Source: Chryseobacterium sp. Bi04 (GTDB lineage: Bacteria > Bacteroidota > Bacteroidia > Flavobacteriales > Weeksellaceae). Taken from it: a DNA stretch of 64,000 bases. Both the position numbers and the translations under genes were made by a program. The DNA is taken from NCBI RefSeq assembly GCF_918698085.1, contig NZ_CAKKLP010000007.1, positions 1 to 64,000 on the forward strand, written 5' to 3'. Below the pieces are notes generated by a model. It saw only the letters and a program-made list of their open reading frames with translations, did no database searches and was not told the DNA's origin. Shown in pieces: positions 7,073 to 15,467 of the stretch (the first letter of the stretch is position 1; each line of letters opens with the position of its first letter).

Positions 7073-9822
7073 CTCTTCTTTTTTATTTCATTATAACCTA
7101 CCTTTAGGGATTCCTGCTGGTATCTGATTTCTATCTGCTGTTTGACAACGTTAATGCTTAGTTTTTTTGTTTCAGAAGGCTTTAAAGTAAACTGGAATTT
7201 ATCGGTTGAAATTTTATAACGCTTATCAAGACCGTTCCGGTACACTTTAATTGTCCAGTCACCCGGCCGGAGATAGGTAAAATCAAAATCCTCTCCTATC
7301 AAACAGATTTTACGGTACGTTTGATCATTGCCGACAGCTTCTACAATGATACTTTCTTTTTTCTTTTTTTCTTTCTTTGCAAGAAATTCTGAAATACCTG
7401 TCTGATTCTTGTCTGCTGATTCTACAAACTGAATATGACCCTGTACACTGGCTGCTGTAGTTAATCCGAAATTAAAGATATTTTCTTTATTAATAAGAGA
7501 AAGTGCTGCAGGAAATACCAAGGTAGGAATATCATTGATATCTGTGGTGGAACGGTCTATTTCCAAAAAGTAATTACCGGGAATCACATTTTTAAATAAG
7601 TAGTTTCCTTCTTTATCTGTAATTGATAAATAGCTTCCCAGCATTAATCTTACTCCCTCCGTCTTTTTTATTCCCAGGTTGCTGATATTTCCGGATAAAG
7701 TAATGTATTCGGCAGTTTTCTGTACCGGAATATTGGGACGCCAGGTATAGCGCATTGAAAATATAAAATCTTTATTTCCTATTTCTCCTCTTTGCAGTGA
7801 ATATCTTCCCGAAAGGTCAACCTCATGCCCGGAAAATAACTGCTGATGGAACAGAAGTTCAAATAAATTTCTGTCTTTGAAATATTCTTCAGGCATATAA
7901 TTGTTCTGGTAAAAAAGACTTAGGTTGGTTTTATCAGAAAACTGGCTGAAGATTCTGGCACCGTAATAGAAATTTTTTTGATTTTGCAGCTGGTATCGGG
8001 AAGTGACGGCATAACTTCCAAATAGATTAAAAGATGTTTTGAATTTTTGAAAGGAGAGATTGACAGAATAAAAACTGGAATCCCCATTGAATCCTGTCAG
8101 ATAATTATCCGTTTTACCAAACTGTCCTTCGATATTCATCTGAAATATGCCAATCTGCTGATTAATAATAACTTTGAAATATCGTTCATAGTAATCAAAC
8201 TGCCGGGGCTCTAAACGGTCCTGATAGGTTTGATAGCCATTGTTAAGCATGATAAAACCATTAGAAAGATATTTATACTGCAGTCCATATTGAAAATATT
8301 TTCTGTAAGGTGCAGCCAGCAAAAGAGTATCCCGCTGAAAATTTTTAGCATCCTGCATATAATTGGCGAAAACATTTAGCTTTTTGGTTACATTATAATA
8401 AATATTACCGTTAAAGGTATTGGTATTTGTAAAATATCCTGCAAATTCAGGGCTTGCTTTGATATACATTAAACTTCCGTTGAGCCTTTCAAAAATAGCT
8501 TCACCCTGCAGCATATAAGCTGTTCCGTCTGTTTTTTTTGTGGTACTGTAAGCAAATTCTCCGGAAAGATTAATGTTTTTTGAAACCTTGAATTTTCCCT
8601 TAGCATAGGGAAGATGGGCATCAGAGTCTAACCTTGCATTACTGTAATTTATTTCCCCTTCTCTAGGAGTTTTGTAAAGATATCCAACATAAAGTTCTGA
8701 TTCTTTTCTTATCCTGAAAGCCGAATAGATATTAAATTCATCTTTAATATCCCTGAAAAACCTCGGATGGTTATAGAAGCCACCCACACTCACTTTATTA
8801 AAATCATATCGGACTTCTGCTCCGCGGCCGTATCTTGCAAACTCTGTTAAAAAGGATGAAGAATACGTTTTATCACCAAGATGGATAAAAAAATTATCCC
8901 GCTTGTAATTTACAAAATACTCTTCATACTGGGTAAATGTGTTGAATTCTATAGGGTTGTGGGTAATGGCCCGAAATTCAATCTGGTTTTTATTTTCTTT
9001 ATCCAACGATCCTTTACCATAAATCTCCCCCTGGAAGCCATCATTGTAAATACCCATATTTTTCATTCCAATGAAAGATAATGAGGCCGAGATGGGAAGC
9101 CTGTGATAAATATCGTTTTCTGTGGGCTTTACCGCTATAACCTGGGTACTTATATAAACACTTTGATTTTCCTTAGGATTATTTTTAGGATATACCGAAA
9201 GATTTAGATTTTGATATTCATTTTGCCGAAGCTCCGGATGAGTTACTTTGTGGATGGTAATAATTTTTGACTCATTAGGTTCCAAAACCAATGATGCATC
9301 ATGATCAACAACAGCATTTTTACTTTCCAGAATAATATTTTCCGTTACGTTTCCATTATTTTTTAAAAGAAAAGAAGAACGGATAGTTTCTCCGGCCCTT
9401 ATAAACTCTGGAGAATCTAATGCCGTTACAAAAAGTCTTCTGTTGCCGGAAATGATAATTTTTGAAGTTTTTACAAAAGAAATTCCGGTATTCCGGTCTT
9501 TGATATGTAAGGTTACTGAATAATCACCCTGAGTAGTTTCTGCTGCGATACGCAAAGGAACAAGATATACTGAAGTTTCATGGGGACCAATCTGAAATTC
9601 CCCTTTTTCTAAAATGGGAATAATAAGCGGACTTGAAACACTCGTTGAGATATCATAGGTTTTGTTCTCATCCGAGTTATTTTCCAATGTAAAAGGTATA
9701 GATGTAGATGTTCCCGGAGTTAGGCTATCTTTTTTACTGTTCAATCGGTCTGATTGCTTCTGTGAAAAAATAAATACCGGGAAAAATAGTATGGTAATAA
9801 ATAATGTCCAAATTCTAATCAT
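7069..9822 (-). CDS. Large outer-membrane barrel protein with Ig-like ends, usher-like in layout
   Basis: 917 aa with a signal peptide ending near IFSQ. Residues about 30-230 look like two NEW3/Ig-type beta domains (IPFTLENNSDENKTYDIS, then RSSFLLKNNGNVTENIILES). Residues about 240-690 alternate in the manner of an outer-membrane barrel, rich in Tyr/Phe/Asn, with YGRGAEVRYDF-like hairpins. Residues about 700-790 resemble a carboxypeptidase-regulatory or SdrB-type domain (ITDKEGNYLFKNVIPGNYFLEID), followed by a further beta domain. Classical PapC/FimD ushers also carry N- and C-terminal soluble domains around a 24-strand barrel. The similarity here is of architecture and operon position, not recognisable sequence. 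It overlaps both neighbours (8 nt and 4 nt). Confidence 0.8.
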   Translation of the reverse strand: MIRIWTLFITILFFPVFIFSQKQSDRLNSKKDSLTPGTSTSIPFTLENNSDENKTYDISTSVSSPLIIPILEKGEFQIGPHETSVYLVPLRIAAETTQGDYSVTLHIKDRNTGISFVKTSKIIISGNRRLFVTALDSPEFIRAGETIRSSFLLKNNGNVTENIILESKNAVVDHDASLVLEPNESKIITIHKVTHPELRQNEYQNLNLSVYPKNNPKENQSVYISTQVIAVKPTENDIYHRLPISASLSFIGMKNMGIYNDGFQGEIYGKGSLDKENKNQIEFRAITHNPIEFNTFTQYEEYFVNYKRDNFFIHLGDKTYSSSFLTEFARYGRGAEVRYDFNKVSVGGFYNHPRFFRDIKDEFNIYSAFRIRKESELYVGYLYKTPREGEINYSNARLDSDAHLPYAKGKFKVSKNINLSGEFAYSTTKKTDGTAYMLQGEAIFERLNGSLMYIKASPEFAGYFTNTNTFNGNIYYNVTKKLNVFANYMQDAKNFQRDTLLLAAPYRKYFQYGLQYKYLSNGFIMLNNGYQTYQDRLEPRQFDYYERYFKVIINQQIGIFQMNIEGQFGKTDNYLTGFNGDSSFYSVNLSFQKFKTSFNLFGSYAVTSRYQLQNQKNFYYGARIFSQFSDKTNLSLFYQNNYMPEEYFKDRNLFELLFHQQLFSGHEVDLSGRYSLQRGEIGNKDFIFSMRYTWRPNIPVQKTAEYITLSGNISNLGIKKTEGVRLMLGSYLSITDKEGNYLFKNVIPGNYFLEIDRSTTDINDIPTLVFPAALSLINKENIFNFGLTTAASVQGHIQFVESADKNQTGISEFLAKKEKKKKESIIVEAVGNDQTYRKICLIGEDFDFTYLRPGDWTIKVYRNGLDKRYKISTDKFQFTLKPSETKKLSINVVKQQIEIRYQQESLKVGYNEIKKKR

Positions 9823-10615
9823 TTTTTACGTCTAAGTCCACATTGAGGGCAAAGGCATTCTCTTCCTCATCTGTAGCCATTATCATAGCACGGTATTTAT
9901 CTGGCGGTACTTTGCTGATATCAATGTAAAATGTTTTAGAAGTAGAAGGCAGCAGCCCCATCGTTAAACTTGAATAAGTCCCCACTTTTTCTCCTGTTTT
10001 ACGGTTATAGACCTCAATAGAGGCCGTTGGTTTACAGTAAAGATTCCCTTTATTGGCTATGGCAATTTTTGCAGTTTGCTTTCCATCTTCTTTTTCTACT
10101 TTTACACTTTCAAACTTAAGGTCCGGTTTGGCCTTTTCTGTATCATAATCTGTAATGATCTGAATGGCATACCGTATGACAGAAGTGATATTCACCCCTG
10201 GTTTATTGTCACTGGGCTTTATATCATCTACGGGTTCTACAATCACTACACTCCAGTAGCTGCCGGGATCTACCGGTTGATCTGGAACTGTGATCTCATA
10301 GAATACCTCTGTTTTTTCTTTCCCTTTCAGGGTAATTAAATTCGTGTTGAGCTTAATCCAGTCACCATTAGTTCTTTTATTGGTATGTAATGCCGTATAA
10401 TGGGTTGTTCCATCGGCATTATAGGCGAAGTCCTGTAAAAATAACTTGACACTTTGAGCATTATTTCCCGTGTTCTCGATACCAATTTTCCCTTTGTAAA
10501 CTTTTCCGTTTTCTATTGTATAAGAATGCGTAAGCCCGTTGAGAATCACAATGCCGGCATGTAGAAAGCTAAACTGTAAAATAAGGGCGATCAAAAAAAG
10601 AATACGCTTTATCAT
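9815..10615 (-). CDS. Periplasmic two-domain Ig-like protein, chaperone-like
   Basis: 266 aa with a signal peptide ending near FLHAG. Domain 1 (about 25-140) has the pattern of PapD-type or DUF916-like domains: KGKIGIENTGNNAQSVKLFL, then DWIKL, then a strand-rich KTEVFYEITVPDQPVDPGSY. Domain 2 (about 150-260) has KIAIANKGNLYCKP and TSKTFYIDISKVPPDKY. DUF916-type proteins pair with WxL-type surface proteins in Gram-positives, and PapD-type proteins chaperone pilins. Either comparison fits a partner of the small subunits encoded beside it. It is the first gene after the major-subunit candidate and overlaps the 917-aa gene by 8 nt. The family assignment needs a profile search. Confidence 0.75.
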   Translation of the reverse strand: MIKRILFLIALILQFSFLHAGIVILNGLTHSYTIENGKVYKGKIGIENTGNNAQSVKLFLQDFAYNADGTTHYTALHTNKRTNGDWIKLNTNLITLKGKEKTEVFYEITVPDQPVDPGSYWSVVIVEPVDDIKPSDNKPGVNITSVIRYAIQIITDYDTEKAKPDLKFESVKVEKEDGKQTAKIAIANKGNLYCKPTASIEVYNRKTGEKVGTYSSLTMGLLPSTSKTFYIDISKVPPDKYRAMIMATDEEENAFALNVDLDVKND

Positions 10616-10656
10616 TATATAGAGTTTGGAATTAAATCATTAAATAATACAAAACC

Positions 10657-10685
10657 AGGAAGAAACTGAAAGACAATTTCTTCTT
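10657..10685 (-). terminator. Imperfect intercistronic stem-loop after the major-subunit candidate
   Basis: On the minus strand AAGAAGAAATTG can pair with CAGTTTCTTCCT across a short loop, followed by GGTTTT rather than a long T run. It sits between the 192-aa subunit gene and the chaperone-like gene. It could act as a leaky terminator or as an RNA 3'-end stabiliser that favours the first gene. Confidence 0.45.
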
Positions 10686-10719
10686 GTTTTTGAAATACAG
10701 AATTGAATTTTATTAAATT

Positions 10720-11298
10720 CTAATTATCTGATATAGTGTAAGTAACAGTGGCTACTGTAGTGGCTGTTGCCTGCAGGTCCGCATAAGCTGCTACACCTCC
10801 GGGGCCGCTTCCTGCTGCAAGAGCATAGGTAAGATTATGTCCGTTATTGGCACCATTACCTGTGTAAGCACTTCCGATTCCCGAAATAATAGTTTGGTCG
10901 GCAGCACTTAATGTTAAAAGTCCCGCAGATGTTCCTAATGTTCCTCCCCCGGATCCGGTAGCTGCCGCTGCAGTTACTTGAATATCTACGCCAGGAATGA
11001 TGGCATTAAGGCTTACAGTTACGTTACGTGTAGGATCAGCAACAGATTTGATAGAAGAGTAATTAAGCCAAAGCGTAGTGTTGGCAGTACTTGGAATAAT
11101 AGGATTTCCGGCTTCAGTAGGAGCTGTGAATCCCAATGTAAGGTTTTTAGTAGCAGCAGGTTCAATGTCAACCAGAGCAACTTCTGGAACTGAAATGGTG
11201 ATCGTATGATTGTCTGTATTGGTATCTTGTGCACTGATACCAGTAGATATGGCTACCGCAAATAGAGACATTGCAATTGTTAATTTTAATTTTTTCAT
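10720..11298 (-). CDS. Secreted beta-sandwich subunit, candidate major subunit of a surface structure
   Basis: 192 aa from the ATG at 11298, which gives a clean signal peptide (KKLKLTIAMSLFAVAIS, ending GISAQ). An in-frame ATG at 11340 would add 14 residues and spoil it. The mature protein is about 170 aa, Ala/Thr/Gly-rich and almost free of Cys. It carries LTLGFTAPTEAGN, LWLNY, GGGTLGTSAG and SGIGSAYTGNGANNGH, shared with the 6539-7072 product, and ends VTYTISDN. It is first in the minus-strand cluster, 104 nt ahead of the chaperone-like gene, the place a major pilin gene takes in chaperone-usher operons. Function is inferred. Confidence 0.8.
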   Translation of the reverse strand: MKKLKLTIAMSLFAVAISTGISAQDTNTDNHTITISVPEVALVDIEPAATKNLTLGFTAPTEAGNPIIPSTANTTLWLNYSSIKSVADPTRNVTVSLNAIIPGVDIQVTAAAATGSGGGTLGTSAGLLTLSAADQTIISGIGSAYTGNGANNGHNLTYALAAGSGPGGVAAYADLQATATTVATVTYTISDN

Positions 11299-11441
11299 GA
11301 TGTAAATAATTAGTTTAGTGAAGGTAATAAAATTCAACATACTATGAAAAAAATATACATTATTTTTTATATTGTTAAATATTACGTTCTTATATTTGAA
11401 TATGATTGGGAATAATAAAGGAATTAGAGTATGTAATTATG

Positions 11442-11474
11442 AAAAATCCCGTACAAAAAGTATACGGGATTTTA
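11442..11474 (-). terminator. Terminator of the phospholipase C gene
   Basis: AAAATCCCGTA pairs with TACGGGATTTT around a short A-rich loop. On the minus strand it lies 18 nt past the phospholipase stop and ends in a T run. Confidence 0.85.
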
Positions 11475-11492
11475 AGTTTTATTGAGAAGGTT

Positions 11493-13844
11493 TTAAGCCC
11501 AATGAGGATCCGAAATCGAAGCTTTTCCGGTTTCTGCCCTTCCTGCAAAATGCCAGATATGATCTTCCCATATTACTTTTACGTCATACCAGCCTTTATT
11601 CTTACTGAGATCAATTAGTATTTTTTCTTCAGGTTGATCTAAAGTTAAGGTTTTCTTATTTTTCTCGTAGAGGTCTTCTAAGAGTATCGGAATATTTCTT
11701 TTTTGATTATTTCTGAAGATCAGTTCAACCTGGTTCTTGGGAGTATGATTGATGAGCATAACCTCTATTTCCGGGCTGGAATTTCCTTTAAATTTTCTGA
11801 AAAATCCATTAGGACCGAAAATTTCATAATCATAAATAGCAGCACGTACAGGATGCGATAGCTCCTGTTTGGCATATAAAGCATATGAAAAATGATAATC
11901 TGTACTGTTGAATTGGGTTCTGTCATACAACAGCAAAGGGACACCATTGTCTTTTAAATTGGACATCCTGATCTTTCCTCCTTCCAGATTAACGTGGAAT
12001 TGATAAGGAAGTGCATTGGATGGTTTGGTTCCCCTTTCCTGAATGTGCAGGAGAGTATTATTAAGTTCATTTTCAGAATACCATTTTAAATCAGGAACAG
12101 GTTTGTTTTTTGCTGCATTAATGGTTTTTGCAAAATCTTTTTGATTCAGATAGTCCATTTGCGGAGCTTTTACACTCGGGGAATTGAAAGCAGAAGTAAG
12201 ATCTCCACACACAGCTCTTCTCCAGTCACTGATATTGTCCACATGAACATCTTTATTAAATTTTTTCTTAATAAAATTTTCAAGAAACTGAAGTATTGAA
12301 GTATGATCCGACACTTCCGAGTTCACAAAACCTCCTTTTGTCCATGGTGAGGCAATGATCATAGGAACTCTATAGCCTAAGCCTACAGTTCCTTCAATTC
12401 TTTCATGGTCCTGTAATGGAAGGGTAGACATATATTCCTGGGATTTGTCTACATATTCCACACCTTCTTTTCCATTCATATCAACCGGCTGACTCGGATT
12501 TAGAGGAGGTGCAAAAGGCAGGACATGGTCGAAATATCCGTCGTTTTCATCATAATTAATAATGAAGATTGTCTTTTTCCAGATTTCAGGATCTTTAGTC
12601 AGAATATTTAAAACCTCAGAAATATACCAGGCTCCATACCAGGGAGATCCAGGATGGTCGGAAAAATGTTCGGGAGCTACCAGCCATGAAACCAATGGAA
12701 GTTTTTTCTCCTCTACATCTTTTCGGAACTGGAACAGGACATCACTTTTCGGAACAACCAATCTTTCTCCGTTTTCATCGTTACCTATTTCCAGATTCCA
12801 GAAATCAGGATCATTAGAATTGGTAGTAAAGGCCTTTTCGTGAAGGTTTTTTTCCTTTTGGGAAAGTTTTGAATAATTATCCGGATGGTATTTTACCTGA
12901 TCTTCCTGTAGTTCCGTAATTATGGCTTCAAGTTTTGTTTTCTGACCGGGATTTTTTTCAATCTCTTTTTTCAGGTAACTGATCATATTGGGAATATTCT
13001 GAAAATATCCCTTTGAGAATTTAACATTAAAATTTGAAAACCATTCAATAGGATTATCTGTGAAATTACTTAGCCATGCTTCCTGCTCACCGGACATTCC
13101 TTTAGGCAGGCTTATTTCATTCTGATAAATTCTCCATGAAACATTCTTCTCTTCTAAAATTTCGGGAAAACTTTTCCATTTCGCTTGTCTGGCCTTATCA
13201 TAATCAATATGATCATTGTAAACATTGGCCTTTACCTTGCCGTTTTGCTGCTCCCTAAGAGTTCCGGACCAATGGAACAGGCGGTTTGGGGTAGTCCCGG
13301 TAAGGGAAGAACAGAAATACTGATCGAATATGGTAAATGCGTCGGCCAGCTGGTAATAAAATGGAAGATCTTCACGGTTGTAATATCCCAAAGTAAGCGG
13401 GATATTTTTATACTCTTTATTTCCTGAAGCTTTAAACTGAAGCCACTGGTCATATTTCCTTTTATTTAAAGCTTTTTGTTGGTCAGACCATGAATGGGGC
13501 AGGGAGCTCATCCATGTAGATTTTGTATTTTTAAGATCCAGCCTGGCAGGAGAAGCATATTTTCCGTTGTTATCCTTTTGGAAGAAAACAGAATGCCCGT
13601 CCTGTTTTATAAAAGCCCTCTGATCTAAAAATCCCCTTACTCCTTTAAGCGCACCAAAAGCATGATCAAAAGAACGGTTTTCCTGCATCAGGATGACCAC
13701 ATGTTCCGCATCATAAAACGTAGATAATGCTGCAGGTTCAATAGCTAATGCTTTTAAGATAGAAGGATGAAGGACGCTTGAAGTTCCCAATCCGGCCAGT
13801 AAAAGGCTCGATTTTTCTAAAAATTCTCTTCTGTTCATGTTCAA
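11493..13844 (-). CDS. plcN: Phosphocholine-specific phospholipase C (non-haemolytic type), Tat-exported
   Basis: 783 aa. A twin-arginine signal NRREFLEKSSLLLAGLG is at the N-terminus. The phosphoesterase domain follows with the family hallmark VVILMQENRSFDHAFGALKG at about residue 50, later SSLTGTTPNRLFHWSG, IINYDENDGYFDHVLP and VGLGYRVPMIIASPWTKGG. The last ~200 residues hold the beta-sandwich repeats (DUF756-type) of bacterial phospholipase C. Family role: hydrolysis of phosphatidylcholine or sphingomyelin to diacylglycerol or ceramide plus phosphocholine. It starts 11 nt beyond the terminator of SusC/SusD pair 2, so expression by read-through is likely. A lipid-degradation link with that uptake pair is inferred. 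Confidence 0.93.
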   Translation of the reverse strand: MNMNRREFLEKSSLLLAGLGTSSVLHPSILKALAIEPAALSTFYDAEHVVILMQENRSFDHAFGALKGVRGFLDQRAFIKQDGHSVFFQKDNNGKYASPARLDLKNTKSTWMSSLPHSWSDQQKALNKRKYDQWLQFKASGNKEYKNIPLTLGYYNREDLPFYYQLADAFTIFDQYFCSSLTGTTPNRLFHWSGTLREQQNGKVKANVYNDHIDYDKARQAKWKSFPEILEEKNVSWRIYQNEISLPKGMSGEQEAWLSNFTDNPIEWFSNFNVKFSKGYFQNIPNMISYLKKEIEKNPGQKTKLEAIITELQEDQVKYHPDNYSKLSQKEKNLHEKAFTTNSNDPDFWNLEIGNDENGERLVVPKSDVLFQFRKDVEEKKLPLVSWLVAPEHFSDHPGSPWYGAWYISEVLNILTKDPEIWKKTIFIINYDENDGYFDHVLPFAPPLNPSQPVDMNGKEGVEYVDKSQEYMSTLPLQDHERIEGTVGLGYRVPMIIASPWTKGGFVNSEVSDHTSILQFLENFIKKKFNKDVHVDNISDWRRAVCGDLTSAFNSPSVKAPQMDYLNQKDFAKTINAAKNKPVPDLKWYSENELNNTLLHIQERGTKPSNALPYQFHVNLEGGKIRMSNLKDNGVPLLLYDRTQFNSTDYHFSYALYAKQELSHPVRAAIYDYEIFGPNGFFRKFKGNSSPEIEVMLINHTPKNQVELIFRNNQKRNIPILLEDLYEKNKKTLTLDQPEEKILIDLSKNKGWYDVKVIWEDHIWHFAGRAETGKASISDPHWA

Positions 13845-13855
13845 TCGTAATAAGA

Positions 13856-13893
13856 AAGAAACCGCAAGTTAATAGGATTTCCTGCGGTTTCTT
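13856..13893 (-). terminator. Stem-loop between SusD (pair 2) and phospholipase C
   Basis: AAGAAACCGCA pairs with TGCGGTTTCTT. On the minus strand it follows the SusD stop by about 25 nt, ends in TTTCTT, and stops 11 nt before the phospholipase ATG. That leaves no space for a separate downstream promoter. Confidence 0.8.
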
Positions 13894-13918
13894 GTTGAAT
13901 ATAAAAATAATTAAAATC

Positions 13919-15451
13919 TTACTGCAGCCACCAAGGTTTGGAGTTAATATTATCATTTCCTCCATATTGAGCGGTAAGGGCAGCCTTTAGATTAGAGCTG
14001 TTGTAATTGTACTCAGACTGTGGATATCTGAACCTGAATGGAGCAGAAACTCCGGCCTTGAGCGGATAATCGGGATAACCTGTTCTCAGATAATCATAAT
14101 ACGAGGTCCATTGTGCCTGATGGAACATGGTCATGTATTTTTGAGTGATAATTTTTTCCAGCTGATTCTGTAGAGGAGCGGCATCGTCATACACAACCAA
14201 TGGCGTTGCCAGATACTGATTCACATTAAACCCGGCGAAATACTGGTTAGGATTTTTTACATAGGCCTGGTAAAAGCTGAAGCTTGCTTTGATAGCATTA
14301 TCATAGTGAGTTTTTGCAGATCCGGAGATCCAGCCTCTTGCCGCAGCTTCAGCCAGAATAAACTCCTGTTCAGAATAACTTAATACCGATGAAGGTTCAT
14401 TGGTAGGGTCTTTATAGAAACGGTCGTTTACTTTAGAAATGTTTTTTGCCGTGATCAATGCTGCATTATCAGAATATGGTGAGGTAGGATTTCCACCATT
14501 ATATCCTGTAAAATCGGTAATAGCTTTTCCCGCTTCTTTTGCACCGGTAGTCTGGGCTGCAAATGTAAACAAACGAGGGTCCTGTCTGTCCTTGAACATA
14601 TTGATAAAATAATCAGCCATGTATAAACTGGATCCGTAACCACTGTTGTTAAACATAGTGTATCGGCTGTCCGCAGCATCTGCAAACCTAAGTTCACCGT
14701 TATCAGCAATGGAAGTCATCAGAGGCTGGCTTCCGGCGATAGAGGCAAACTCTGTGGCGATATTGTAGTTTCCAACCGTACTTTTCTTAGACATCGTGAT
14801 CAGGACCTTCAGACGGAAAGCATTGATTAGTTTTTTCCATTTTGCAGCATCCCCATTATAGATGATATCCCCTTCAATCTTATCATTGGAATTGATAAGG
14901 CTGCTGGCTTCTTTCAGTTCAGATAAAATTCCGGCCATTACCGCTTCCTGGCTGTCATACTTGGGCTGGGTAATTCCGGATTCTCCTTTTACAGCTTCAC
15001 TGTAAGGAATACTCCCAACCTTTAAACTTAATGTAAAGAAATAATAGGCTCTGTAGAACTTTCCTATAGCCACATAATTTTTATTGTTTATTTTTTCAGC
15101 CTCCTGCATCATCTTTGCCGTGTTCAAAAGCCCTTTTGTATAGACTTCAAAAGAGGTGTCATTCCATTTCATATACTGGTAGGTGTTCTCGCCATCCGTT
15201 CCGATCATCATTCGGGAAGCATACATATTATCACCGTTTATCTGAAAAGCATCTTTTGAAACATAGGTCAGAAGAACTTTGGGATCAACGCTTGCCTTAT
15301 CATTGGGATTCTCATTGATCTTATCAAGACTGGATTCACATGATGCCAATGCCAGCGTTCCGGCAATAAGTAGCGATTTTATAGTAAGCCATTTCGCAGT
15401 TTTACCATTTTGCGATGCAATTTTAGCAATACCATTTATATTATTTTTCAT
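13919..15451 (-). CDS. SusD/RagB-family outer-membrane lipoprotein (SusD-like_2 type)
   Basis: 510 aa. A long basic N-terminus leads into a lipoprotein signal with lipobox Cys near residue 39 (LALASCESS), followed by the typical LDKINENPNDKASV. Helical repeat segments include YVAIGKFYRAYYFFTLSLKVG and EQEFILAEAAARGW, then KIITQKYMTMFHQAQ, as in SusD-like_2 proteins. It lies 16 nt downstream of the SusC at 15468-18626 and is expected to cap that transporter. The phospholipase C gene follows beyond a hairpin. Confidence 0.93.
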   Translation of the reverse strand: MKNNINGIAKIASQNGKTAKWLTIKSLLIAGTLALASCESSLDKINENPNDKASVDPKVLLTYVSKDAFQINGDNMYASRMMIGTDGENTYQYMKWNDTSFEVYTKGLLNTAKMMQEAEKINNKNYVAIGKFYRAYYFFTLSLKVGSIPYSEAVKGESGITQPKYDSQEAVMAGILSELKEASSLINSNDKIEGDIIYNGDAAKWKKLINAFRLKVLITMSKKSTVGNYNIATEFASIAGSQPLMTSIADNGELRFADAADSRYTMFNNSGYGSSLYMADYFINMFKDRQDPRLFTFAAQTTGAKEAGKAITDFTGYNGGNPTSPYSDNAALITAKNISKVNDRFYKDPTNEPSSVLSYSEQEFILAEAAARGWISGSAKTHYDNAIKASFSFYQAYVKNPNQYFAGFNVNQYLATPLVVYDDAAPLQNQLEKIITQKYMTMFHQAQWTSYYDYLRTGYPDYPLKAGVSAPFRFRYPQSEYNYNSSNLKAALTAQYGGNDNINSKPWWLQ

Positions 15452-15467
15452 TGTATTCTGTACTTAA

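Noticed and set aside
11391..11398. TATATTTG as a plus-strand promoter
   Set aside because: No plus-strand gene follows; the next coding sequences on both sides are on the minus strand. In AT-rich DNA such an 8-mer can occur by chance.
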